Shown piece after piece: positions 20,569 through 30,700 of a stretch of 64,000 nt of DNA (the first letter of the stretch is position 1; each line of letters opens with the position of its first letter). The translations under genes were made by a program, and so were the position numbers. The notes under the pieces are model-generated. The model made no database searches, was not told where the DNA came from, and saw nothing but the letters and a program-made list of their open reading frames with translations. Source of the stretch: CAWKMN01 sp963850765 (GTDB lineage Bacteria; Chloroflexota; Anaerolineae; Aggregatilineales; Aggregatilineaceae); NCBI GenBank assembly GCA_963850765.1, contig CAWKMN010000006.1, positions 186,001 to 250,000 of the forward strand, in the 5' to 3' direction.

Positions 20569-20918
20569 AAAATCTCCCTCAATAATCTTTAAAAACCAAT
20601 TTTGACGGGTGCGCGTTGAGCTTTTCTGGTATACCTCCTTTGCGAAGCGAGTAGACAGTGATCAGTATTCAGTTGACAGTAAGGCGACGATGAATGCCGC
20701 GTCTGGTAGGGGTATATTGCGCTACGCCCCTGCAAAATACACCCTGTCACACATTCTTCAGTTTACACCCCTCTCCCACTCACGAGTAGTTACAAACATC
20801 CTGACAGGCTGCGCCAACCTTTACGCTCACGGCATGGCATTGTTGCTAAATTCACAGAATGCATCTATATTCGCACCAATCGCGGTTGATATTTTTTTTG
20901 GAAGGCAGAACACCCCCT
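20569..20918. other. Divergent intergenic region upstream of sdhA
   Basis: 350 bp without a supported gene. It holds the sdhA ribosome-binding site, a second AAAGGAGG-like sequence on the minus strand about 75 nt upstream of sdhA, family B repeat units at 20650-20688 (AGACAGTGATCAGTATTCAG), and a GGTAGGGGTA...TACGCCCCTGC element at about 20703-20733 like that near 17730. No convincing sigma-70 promoter could be picked by eye. Confidence 0.5.
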
Positions 20919-21347
20919 ATGAGTTTCATCATGTCACGCACCCCCGCCGTCGAACGCCGCTGGTTGTATCTCGCCGCCGCCCTGCTGTGGAGCGCCGCCG
21001 GGCTGATGTTATGTGTCCGCGCGGTGAACTGGCTCGTACATGATTCGGCTGCTCATGCCCTGCCGTTTGCCGTGGCCGGGATCATCAGCGGGATCGCCAT
21101 CTACCGCTTCAAGTTCTCACGCATCGCCGCCCGCAACATCCGCCGGATCAACAGCCTGGACGGGCGCGTGTCGATCTTCGCGTTCCAGTCGCCGCTGACC
21201 TACCTGCTGATCGTCGGGATGATGGGCCTGGGGATCGCGCTGCGCCATTCATCTATTCCCCGGCTGTATCTCGCCGTGCTGTATACGGGGATCGGGCTGG
21301 GTCTGCTGCTGTCGAGCGGGGAGTATTACGAGAGCTTTTCCACGTAG
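20919..21347 (+). CDS. Small four-helix membrane protein, unknown function
   Basis: 142 aa from ATG 20919 (GGAAGG lies 13 nt upstream). A second ATG at 20931 is equally possible, and a longer frame from 20859 lacks a ribosome-binding site. Four hydrophobic segments are visible: WLYLAAALLWSAAGLMLCV, ALPFAVAGIISGIAIYRF, LTYLLIVGMMGLGIALRH and LYLAVLYTGIGLGLLLSSG. A basic loop with FKFSRIAARNIRRINSLDGR lies between helices 2 and 3. No family recognised. Its divergent position next to sdhA is not informative. Confidence 0.65.
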   Translation: MSFIMSRTPAVERRWLYLAAALLWSAAGLMLCVRAVNWLVHDSAAHALPFAVAGIISGIAIYRFKFSRIAARNIRRINSLDGRVSIFAFQSPLTYLLIVGMMGLGIALRHSSIPRLYLAVLYTGIGLGLLLSSGEYYESFST

Positions 21348-21387
21348 GAAAGCCATCTAAAGCAATTCATGCTGAGAGTTTAGCTTA

Positions 21388-21782
21388 TTATTCCGTTGAT
21401 GGAGGCCCGTTTGCGTCGTCAGGCTTCTCACCTTCTATCCAGTCCTGATAAGATACAACCTCAGTAATTATTTTCTCAAGCTCCAATTCGAGACGCTCAA
21501 TTTCATATTCAACTGTCTCTCGCTGGGCTTCGTCAATATCGTGATATAACAGAACCTTCCTCAGTTTCCGGGTGAAATTCAGATATTCTCGAATAGCTTC
21601 TACTCCTATTACTATATCGTCGGAATTGGTGCGATAGTATTGTCTGAGTTCACGCCATGCTTGCCGGAATCGGGCATATTCGTCGTCGTCTATCCATACT
21701 CCTCCAAGTTTGGATAGATTACTTTCCGAGCCAACTCGATAATATTCTATTCTAACTGGGCTCTTCTCTCAGGATCACTCAT
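21388..21782 (-). CDS. Hypothetical acidic/helical protein in AT-rich islet (frameshift)
   Basis: An overlooked gene found by reading the minus strand. From ATG 21782 (AAGGAA 6 nt upstream) the frame gives MSDPERRAQ and then hits TAG. One base later it continues RIEYYRVGSESNLSKLGGVW, DDDEYARFRQAWRELRQYY, VEAIREYLNFTRKLRKVLLY, EYEIERLELELEKIITEVV and a tail DDANGPPSTE before TAA at 21388. The break is near 21755, and corrected length is about 131 aa. The second half is strongly predicted coiled-coil helix. Base composition is much more AT-rich than its neighbours, pointing to transfer. No family recognised. Confidence 0.6.
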
Positions 21783-21876
21783 AGATTTCCTTCACTTTAG
21801 CCTGCATCGCTACCACCCATGCGCCGCTGTCCCTGAATGGTGCATAATTGTCTCCAACGTGAATTCTTATCCTATG
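21775..21876 (-). other. Short open frame upstream of the hypothetical gene (remnant or leader)
   Basis: 33 sense codons after a TAA at 21876-21874, reading IRIHVGDNYAPFRDSGAWVV and then AMQAKVKEIYE, with the TGA stop overlapping the next gene's start (TATGAGTGA). There is no in-frame start except an ATG 10 codons from the end. The overlap looks like coupling, so this may be the truncated 3' end of an upstream partner gene. Alternatively it is untranslated leader: a weak TTGACG-16-TAAGAA promoter lies at its 5' end. Confidence 0.3.
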
Positions 21877-21938
21877 TTACAATAACGTCAAGTATTCCCA
21901 CCGGGGCGCGTGGTTCTTTGGGCAGGAGATAAAAACTT

Positions 21939-24900
21939 ATGACGGTCAAAGACTTAAGCGGCCAGGCCATTAAGGGTTATGAACTGCACGAAATGATCGG
22001 CGCGGCGGGTTTGGGGCGGTGTACCGCGCGTACCAGCCGCTGATCAAGCGCGACGTCGCCATGAAGATCATCCTGCCCGAATACGCGAACCACCCGGAAT
22101 TTATCCGCCGCTTCGAGTTTGAGGCGCAGCTCGTCGCCCGGCTGGAACACATCCACATCGTTGCGCTCTACGACTACTGGCGCGATCCGCAGGGCGCGTA
22201 TTTGATCATGCGCTGGCTGCGCGGTGGCAGTCTGCGCGGGATGCTCAAAAAAGGCGCGCTCGATACCAAAACGGCCGTGCAGGTGGTCGATCAGGTCGCG
22301 TCCGCTCTCAACGCGGCGCACCGGCGGGGCGTGGTTCACCGCGACATCAAGCCCGACAACGTGCTGTTTGACGACGAAGACAACGCTTACCTTGCGGATT
22401 TTGGCATCGCCAAGGATGTGCAGGACGCCAAAGTCGACGAGGAGGAAGGGTCTGACCGGCTCCCCGGTTTATCTTTCGCCGGAGCAGGCCCAGAGTCTCC
22501 CGTATCGGCCCAAACCGATCTTTACAGCCTGGGCATCGTGATCTACGAGATGCTGACCGGCCAGCCGCCTTTCACGGGCGAAAAGGGCCTGATGTCGATC
22601 CTGGTGCAGCATATCCAGGACGCCGTGCCGCCGATCCGTGAACTGCGCCCGGACCTGCCCCCGGCGTTGGAGGAAATCATCCAGCGGGCGACCGCCAAAC
22701 GTCCCTCGGATCGTTACCCGGATGCGCTCAGTCTGGCGAACGATTTTCGCCGCGCGCTGATCGCCGCCGAGCCGGAGCTGATCGCCGTCCGCCCAACGCT
22801 GGATACCGCCACTGAGGTCGATGATCTGCTGGTGATCACCAAGCCGCTGTCCTCGGCCACCCTGATCGTTATCCCCGGCGAAGAGGCCGCGAACCCTTAT
22901 AAAGGCTTGCAGGCGTTCGAAGAAGCGGATGCCGGCGATTTCTTTGGGCGTGCGGGGCTGATCGACCGGCTGGTCGAGCGGCTTGGCTGAGCCGGTGGAC
23001 CTTCACCGCTTCCTGGCGGTGATCGGGCCGAGCGGGAGCGGCAAATCGAGCGTCGTCAAGGCCGGCGTGATCCCGGCGCTGCGGAAGGGCGTGCTGCGCC
23101 ATTCGGAGCGCTGGTTCATGGTCGAGATGGTGCCCGGCACGGATCCGTTCCGCGAACTGACGGCGGCGCTGCTGGCGGTGGCGGCGGTCCCGCCCGAGAA
23201 CCTGGATGCGCGGCTGCGCAGCGACGAGCGCGCGCTGGCCAGTGTGGTCGAAGAGATCCTGCCGCCCGGGTGAAGGTTCCGGCCTCGTGCTGACGATCGA
23301 CCAGTTTGAAGAACTCTTCACGCTGCTGGATGACGAAGCGGCGCGCGCGCATTTCCTGAACCTGCTGCAGCACGCCGTTGCCCGCGATGATGGCCGTTTC
23401 CGGCTGATCGTGACGCTCCGTGCCGATTTTTACGACCGCCCGCTGCTCTACCCGGCCTTTGGCGAACTGGTCCGCAAGCGCAGCGAGGTGGTGCTGCCGC
23501 TCTCGCCGGATGAGATGCGCGAGGCGATTGTCGGCCCGGCGGAGCGGGTCGGCGTGGCCGTCGAGTCCGGGTTGGTCGCCGCCATGATCGCGGAGATCGG
23601 GGAGCAGCCCGGCGCGCTGCCCTTGCTGCAATACGCCCTGACCGAACTGTTTGACCGGCGCGAAAACAGCGTGATGACGCTGGACGCTTACCACGCCAGC
23701 GGCGGCGTTCGGGGCGCGCTGGCCCGCCGCGCCGAGGAGCTTTATCAGCAGTCCGATCCGGCCACCCAGGACGCGCTGCGGCAGGTCTTTTTGCGGCTGG
23801 TCGAAGTGGGTGAAGGCCAGGACGATACCCGGCGGCGCGCTACCCAGGTCGAATTGATGGCGCTGGTCGATAATGCGGACGTGGTGACGCATCTGCTGGA
23901 TCAACTCGGCCAGTACCGCCTGCTGACGTTTGATCACGACCCGGAGACGCGTCTGCCGGTCGTTTCCGTCGCGCACGAGGCGCTGATCCGCGAGTGGGAG
24001 CGGATGCGTCACTGGCTGGACGACAGCCGCGCCGATCTGCTGACGCAGCGGCGGATTGCTACCGTCAATCTCGAATGGCGGCGGCTGAACCAGGACGCCA
24101 GTTTTCTCGCCACGGGCACGCGGCTGGACCAGTTCGAGGATCTGAGGGCGCGCGGCACCGTTGCACTGACGCCCGACGAGATCGAATATATCGACGCCAG
24201 CACCAGGCGCCGCCAGATGTTAGAGGAAGAAGATCGCCGGCGGGCCGCGCGGGAAGCGATGCTCGAAAAACGCTCGCGCGACCGTCTGAAAGCGCTCGCT
24301 GTCGTGATGGCGGTCGCTGCCGTGGTCGCCGCGGTGCTGGGCGTGCTGGCGCTGATCAGCCGCCAGGAGGCCGCCGATCAGCGTGATAACGCCGAGCGCA
24401 GCGCCGAAGTCTCGCAAAGTCTGGCGCTGGTCGCCAACGCGCAGCGCGAAATGGAAAAGCGCAACAACGAACTCGCGATTACCCTCGCGCTCAAAGCCAA
24501 CGAGATCCCCGACCCGCCGCACGAAGCCTTCCTGATCCTGGCCGACGCGGCGCTGTCGCCGGGCACGGTGCGCGTCTTTGAAGGCCATACCGACGGCGTC
24601 TACAGTGGGGTTTTCAGCCCGGATGGCAAACTGGCGCTGTCCGGCTCGCGCGATAACACCGTCATCCTGTGGGATGTGGCGACCGGCGACATCGTGCGGA
24701 CGTTCGAGGGACACGAGGATCGCGTTCACTCGGTGGCGTTCAGCCCGGATGGCAAGACGGCGCTGTCCGGCTCGCGCGATAACACCGTCATCCTGTGGGA
24801 TGTAGCGACCGGCGAGCAGCTCCACCGTTTTGAAGGCCACACCGATTACGTCTACGCGGTCGCCTTCAGCCCGGACGGTCAAACCGCGCTCTCCGGCTCG

Positions 24901-26445
24901 GTCGATGATACGGTCATCCTGTGGGACATCCCCAACCGCGCTGAGCTTCACCGCTTCGAGCGCGACCTGCCCGAAGACTCCGATCCCGGCGTGAACAGCG
25001 TGGCCTTCAGCCCGGATGGTCAGCGCGCGTTGTTCGGGTATGAAGATGGCAGCGTGACGCTGTGGGATCTCACCACGCGTGAGATGGTCAGCAGCTTTGA
25101 AGCGGCGGCCGGTGGGATCGCCACGTCGGTCGCTTTTACGCCCGATGGCGCTTCGGTGCTGGCCGCGCTGACCGATGCTGTTTATGCCTGGGACGTGGAA
25201 ACCGGGCAGGAGATCATGTCGCTGCGGCCCGGCTCATTCGTGTACGGGATCGCGCCGGATCCATCCGGCCAGCAGGTGTTTGTCGCGGCGAACGACAACA
25301 CCATCCACGTTTATGAACTGGCAACCGGCCGCGAACTGAACCGTTTCGCCGGCCATACCACCTATGTTTCCAGCGTGGCCGTCAGCCCGGACGCCAAAAC
25401 CATGCTCAGCGCGTCGAACGATGGCACGCTGCGCTTGTGGAGCCTGATCAACGGCGCGGAACTCCGCCGCTTCGAGGGCCATTCCGATCAGGTGTGGAGC
25501 ATCAGCCTCAGCCCGGACGGCACCCGGCTGTTGACCGCCTCCTATGATGGCACGGTCAACGTGTGGGATTTTGCCAGCGGCGAGATCCTGACGACGTTTG
25601 CCGGGCACTCGACCTCGGTCCTGTCGGCGGCTTTTACCTCGGACGGCCAGCACGTGCTGTCCGCCGATTTTGATATGAACCTGCTGCTGTGGGATGCGGC
25701 CAGCGGTGAACTGCTCCGCACGTTTGAAGGGCTGGACGTGCTGGCGTGGTGTGTCGCCGTCAGTTCCGACGGCAAAACGGCCGTGACCGGCATGGACGAT
25801 ACCCGCATCATCGTGTGGGATCTGGAAACCGGCGAGCCGCTGCGTACCCTGGAAGGCCACGAGGGCGTGGTCTATCAGGTCCACATCAGCCCCGATGGGC
25901 AGCGGGTGCTGTCCGGGGCGGATGATGGCGTCGTGATCCTGTGGGACATCACCACGGGTGAGGAGATCGCCCGTTTCACCGAATATCCGGGCCTGATCGG
26001 CAACGTCGATTTCAGCCCGGATGGGCAGTCAATCCTGGCGTCGTCGGGGGATTACGGCGTCCTGTGGAACGTCGAGACCGGCGCCATCATCCGGCAGTTT
26101 GGCAGCCATATCGGCGGCGTGATGTTCGCCTTCTTCAGCCCGGATGGCCGCCGGATCGTCACGGCGGACGGCGATCACACCGTGTATATCTGGGATGCAG
26201 CCACCGGGCGCGAGATCCGGCGCATCGACAACGGGGCGCTGGCGCTGACCGCCGCGTTTGGCCCGGACGGGCAGACCGTGATCACTGGGGCCGAAGATGG
26301 CACGGTGCGTCTGCTGGACGCCCAGTCGCTCACGCTCGACGATCTGACCACCTGGACGCGCGCCAATCGGCATTACGTGCAATCGCTGACATGCGAGCAG
26401 CAGCGCCAGTTCCATCTGGACCTGGGGGCTGAGTGCGCCTCGTAG
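21939..26445 (+). CDS. Ser/Thr protein kinase - STAND NTPase - TM - 14 WD40 repeats (frameshifts)
   Basis: About 1,502 aa when corrected; ATG 21939 with AGGAG 10 nt upstream. Kinase domain (1-290): G-loop GFGAVY after restoring one G near 22005, Lys in DVAMKII, HRDIKPDN near 132, LADFGIAK, and activation segment LTGSPVYLSPEQAQS. A compensating pair of indels near 22450 and 22500 scrambles that last segment in the raw frame. nSTAND-type NTPase: Walker A GPSGSGKSSVVKAG near 363, Walker B LVLTIDQFEELF near 450. Breaks at 22984 (extra T) and 23271 (extra G) separate them. One membrane helix lies near 785-807 (ALAVVMAVAAVVAAVLGVLA). Then 14 WD40 repeats (about 879-1464), enough for two seven-bladed propellers facing outside. 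Probably a membrane signal-integration hub; ligand unknown. Confidence 0.85.
24616..24816 (+). repeat. Near-identical tandem WD40 units
   Basis: WD40 repeats 1 and 2 share almost the same DNA from AGCCCGGATGGC (starts 24616 and 24742) through the ATCCTGTGGGATGT region. The offset is exactly 126 bp, i.e. 42 codons. Other repeats in the same propeller are far more diverged, so this pair is a recent duplication or gene conversion. Confidence 0.75.
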
Positions 26446-26468
26446 GCTGGGCGCTAAGCCAAAGGATA

Positions 26469-26501
26469 AATTTTACGTAAATTTTCGTTAAATCTTCGTA
26501 T
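26469..26501 (+). promoter_or_regulatory. Three 11-bp direct repeats upstream of sugar-binding gene
   Basis: AATTTTACGTA, AATTTTCGTTA and AATCTTCGTAT follow each other at exactly 11-bp spacing, about 100 bp before the start at 26600. A second pair, TTAAG/TTAAC, also at 11-bp spacing, lies near 26542-26557. Eleven-base direct repeats are the usual layout for OmpR/PhoB-family regulators. No such regulator is encoded in the window. Confidence 0.45.
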
Positions 26502-26599
26502 CCGTCCGGCGCTCTCGTGAAAGAAAGAGCAACTACATGGTTTAAGATTACCTTAACAGTTGAGTGCGCTATCAGGAGTACCAATTAGGGAGGGGTGGC

Positions 26600-27562
26600 A
26601 TGTCAAAAATCGCCCGATTATGCATCATCGTGGTGCTGCTTGTCGCGGTCTTTCCAGCAGCGCTTCCGTCCAGCGCCAGCCAAGAGAACTTCACCATCGG
26701 TCTGTCGCTGCCCAATGTCAACAATCTGTTTTTAGAAGGGCTGAACATCGGCGCGCATAATGCCGCCGATGAGGCCGGCGCGGAACTGGTCGTCGTGCTT
26801 GCTGAGGACGATGTCGAAACCGAACTGGCGAATATCGAATCCCTGGTCGAACAGAGCGTCAACGCGATCCTGTTCCGCCCGGTGGATCCTGTGCTGAGCG
26901 TGCCCGCGCTTGAAGTGGCGGATGCGGCCGGTGTGCCTGTAATCCTGATCGGCTCGCTCAGCGTGGAAGCCGATGCCGAGATCCAGCCGGTCAGCATCAT
27001 CAGCGGCAGCGACGCCGAGGGTGGCGAGATGGCCGCCGCATCCCTGTGTGAGGCTATCAGCGAAACCGGCACCGTGCTGGAACTGGTGGGCGATCCCGAA
27101 GTCGGCAGCTTTGCCCGCAACGAGAGCTTTGAAGCAGCAATGGCCAAATCCTGCCCGGACGTGGCGCTTGTCGCGTTTGAAACCGCCGGCCTGGATGCCG
27201 CCGCGCTGACCGAAGGGCTGGTCGAAACCTTCCGCGCCGAGAAGTATGCAGGCGTCTTCGGCTACGATGGTGCGATTACCGTGGCGGCGCTTGAAGCATC
27301 GATCGCGGCCCGCAGTCGGGGTACGGTCTTTGTAGGCTTCGACGCCACGGAGCAGTCGATCGCGGCGGTGCAGGGTGGCCGGCTGCGCGCGGTCATCACC
27401 CCCTATGCGTCGGAAATGGGCGAAGTGGGCGTTCAGACCTCGCTGGCGATCCTGAACGGGGAAGAAGTCGAGGATCTGATCGAAGTGACGGTCGGCGTGC
27501 TCGACAACAGCACGATCGACGCGTTCCGTCCGCGCTGCAAAAGCCCGCGCGGCTGCGATTAG
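26600..27562 (+). CDS. Periplasmic sugar-binding protein (LacI/RbsB type)
   Basis: 320 aa from ATG 26600, with GGGAGGGG ending 5 nt upstream; an in-frame extension to 26564 is dismissed. Signal peptide about 1-27 (IARLCIIVVLLVAVFPAAL). The Peripla_BP_4 fold follows: FTIGLSLPNVNNLFLEGLNI, LVEQSVNAILFRPVDP, GVPVILIGS and a hinge segment EKYAGVFGYDGAITVAAL. The exact tail (RPRCKSPRGCD) is unlike family members and may hide a late frame error. No permease or ATPase gene is adjacent, so it may feed a chemoreceptor or sensor kinase, or a distant ABC system. Confidence 0.8.
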   Translation: MSKIARLCIIVVLLVAVFPAALPSSASQENFTIGLSLPNVNNLFLEGLNIGAHNAADEAGAELVVVLAEDDVETELANIESLVEQSVNAILFRPVDPVLSVPALEVADAAGVPVILIGSLSVEADAEIQPVSIISGSDAEGGEMAAASLCEAISETGTVLELVGDPEVGSFARNESFEAAMAKSCPDVALVAFETAGLDAAALTEGLVETFRAEKYAGVFGYDGAITVAALEASIAARSRGTVFVGFDATEQSIAAVQGGRLRAVITPYASEMGEVGVQTSLAILNGEEVEDLIEVTVGVLDNSTIDAFRPRCKSPRGCD

Positions 27563-27608
27563 GCAGTTGGGGTCTTGATCCAGGAACGGAACAGATAATC
27601 GGAAGGTG

Positions 27609-27656
27609 GGGCCGACCCGCCGGGTTGCCCAGGGCGGGTTTGTTAACCCGCCCCTA
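27609..27656. repeat. Hairpin repeat with GGGCGGGT..ACCCGCCC arms
   Basis: GGGCGGGTTTGTTAACCCGCCC forms a compact hairpin followed by CTACAT. Nearly the same motif (GGGCGGGTCCGTTAACCCG) is embedded in the repeat at 46137-46262, so the two belong to one dispersed family. It lies between convergent genes. Confidence 0.65.
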
Positions 27657-27705
27657 CATATACAAACTGATCTGTGTCCGAGTAAAGGTCTGGATTATGA
27701 AACAT

Positions 27706-27737
27706 ATCGCCCCCAGGACAGCGGGGGCGATGTTTTT
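27706..27737 (+). terminator. Rho-independent terminator
   Basis: ATCGCCCCC (27706-27714) and GGGGGCGAT (27723-27731) form a perfect 9-bp stem with an 8-nt loop, then GTTTTT. It ends the sugar-binding-protein transcript. The opposite strand has only a short T-run, but it could also serve the convergent surface-protein gene ending at 27753. Confidence 0.8.
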
Positions 27738-27752
27738 GCGGCGCTGTAAACC

Positions 27753-30700
27753 TCAATCCAGGACCACGGCGGCCGCGACGGATGAAAAACTGCCCCGCGA
27801 ACCCACGAAAAAGGTGACGGTGCGTCCGGTGGCATCCACGTTATTATCCGCCCCGGCTATCCCGTGGAAAGCATACGGGGAAGGCACCGTGTACTGGATA
27901 TAGTAGGTACCGGGCACGGCATACTCCATCATGCCATAATCCAGGTTCTTCACGTATGAGCCGCCCGCCGTGTACAGCGCGGCGGTAGACCCTGAAATAC
28001 CCGGGAATAAGGATTCACCGGCGTCCACTATGCCGTTCCAGTTGGTATCCTGCCATGCCGGAGACGCGAAAACCACCGGGCCATCGTACCACCCGATGTC
28101 CCAACTCATATCCACTTCGCCCGAGGTGAGAGTGAAAGTTGGCGTCGAAATCCCGTCGCTGTCGATGTTGTCATCAGCACCCACGTTCGACGGGCTGAAT
28201 CCCATGCCGCCCGGTATAGCGCACAGGAAACTGATGGAGTAGGTTCCCGGAAGAAGATTCGTAAAGGTGTAAGCGCCGCCGCCGATCGGAATCGTGGTGC
28301 CGGGCGGGTTGAGAGTCGCCTGCATGCACAGCGCCCCGCTGACGGGTTCGCCCGCGTCCTGGATGCCGTCCACGTCCATGTCTTCCCACATATTCCCACC
28401 CACGGTGGCAAGCTGATACAGACCGGCGTCAAGGTCCATTCTCGATTGTTCTGAGAAGAGGGTGAAAACCGACGTGGTGCCGCTGGCCGGTGTGCTGAAT
28501 ACAAAACCGGGCGGCGGCGTGAACTGGATATAGTAGCTGCCCGGCGTTAGCTGGAGGAAGTAATAGCCGCCGCTGCTGTCGGTGGTCGTTGTGCCCGCCA
28601 CAGACGAATCGCTGCGATGCACAGTCACAGTCACACCACCAAGACCCGGCTCACCCCCGTCCTGCACGCCGTTCGCGTTCAGATCGTGCCACACATTGTC
28701 CCCAATGTTGGCCGTCCGATACATTCCGGCAGACCGCGTCAGGGATTGGCGCGACTGAAGCGAAAACAGCGGTGTGGTACCCGATCCATCGACGTGGCTG
28801 TCGATTCCAGAGACCGTAAAGTAATACGGCCAGGGAAGGCTATAGGTGGCATAGTATGTGCCCGGCGCGGTGAACATGGCATATTCGCTGTTCCCGCTCC
28901 ATACCAGGGTGCCATCACTGCGGAAGAGCTGGATCGTCCGGGGGATCCCGGCGGGCAGGGAGGGTTCGCCTGAGTTCACGCCATCCGCGTTCATATCTAC
29001 CCACGGATCGGTCAGCGTCAGAGCCGCCGGAATACATGAACCCGGCGTCGATCGAGGTCTCATTCTGCCCCGGCATCAGCGTGAAGTCTGCCGTGTAGCC
29101 GCTGCTGTCGATGTCGCTGTCGAGCGTACCATCCCCGCCCTGGCCCTGCGGGCTGATCATGAATTCGAGTTCCATCGGGAAAACAAAGTGCAGCGAATAG
29201 GGACCGGGTGCGAGATTGGCAAAGCTGAAGCTGCCGTCCGCCGCTGCGGTGGTTGCTGCTATCGGGCTGCCGCCGCTGAGAAGCTCGACCGTCGTCGTGC
29301 CGCCAAATGTCTCACGGAATGGCTCGCCGGCGTCCTGAATCCCGTTGCCGTTCAGGTCATGCCACATCTGCCCGTTGAGGCTGGCGAAATTCTGGTACAT
29401 CCCGGCGGAACGGGTCACGAAACCGCCGGAGGGCAGGGTGAACAGCGGCGTAGTGCCCGTTCCATCCACGTGGCTGTCAGCTCCGGGGATTGTCCACTCC
29501 CAGCCGGGGGGCAGTGTATAGGTGACATAGTACGTGCCCGGCATGCTCGGCATTCCGCCGGTGCCGCTCGTGCCGCTCCACACCACGCTGCCATCGCTGC
29601 GGTGCAGCGTAATCGTGCTGAACCCTGGCAGCGAGGAATCGCTCCCGTCCCGCACGCCGTTCGCGTTCTGGTCATTCCATGGATCGGTCACTTCGATCCA
29701 GCCAAAGTTGAAGAAACCGGCGTCCCAGGAAGTAAGGTTCTGGCCCGACGTAGGTATAATCATTACCGTGCTGCCGCCGCCGTCGATGTCGCTGTCCCGC
29801 GTATCGTCGCCGCCCATGTCGCGCGGGCTGATCCCAAATTCGGGGAACGGCATGAAATCGAACTCGAGCATATAGCTGCGATTTGGTCCCCCCGGCATCA
29901 GGTTGGTAAAGCTGAAACTGCCGTTCGCCGCGACGGTGGTAGTGGCGATGATTTCAACCCTCGCCCACGACATCGCACCGCTTCCCCCGGACTCTTCGCG
30001 CCAGAGATTGATGGTCGTCGTGCCGCCGCCACCAGGATCCATGAACGGCTCACCCGCGTCCTGAATCCCGTTCGCGTTCAGATCGTGCCACACCTGCCCG
30101 CTGATGCTGGCATTCTGATACAAACCACCATCGACCGTCAGGTTGTTTTCGCCCGGCGCGAGCGTATAGGTCGGGCTGAAACCACCGGCTCCGTCGCTGT
30201 CCAGCGTATCATCACTGCCGGCGTTGTCCGGGCTGTACAGATACGCACCGGGCGCGACAACCTGCACGTAGTAACTGCCGGGCCGCAGCCCATCAAAGCG
30301 ATACGCGCCGCTGCCGTCCGTCGTAGCCGTGCGCAGATACCCGTCCGTGCTGCTGTACAGGCGGACTGACACCCCAGCCAGACCCGGCTCGCCAGAGTTC
30401 TGAACGCCGTTGGCGTCCAGGTCATGCCAGACCCAATCGCCAAGGCTGGCTTCGAGGCTCAACCCGGCGTCGATGTTCGTCCGGTTCTGCCCGGAATTCA
30501 GCATAAAGGGCGCGACGAACCCGCCGCTGTCGGGGTCACTGTCGAGTCGCATTGTCACCCCCGACGTTGGGCGGGCTGAACATATAGCCCTGTGGGGGAT
30601 AGAAGAACATGAAGTATTCACCCGGCGGCACGTTGGTAAAGAGATAATGGCCGGTGCCGTCCGTGGTGGTGGAGCCAGCGAGGCTTTCGCCGCCGTTGTA

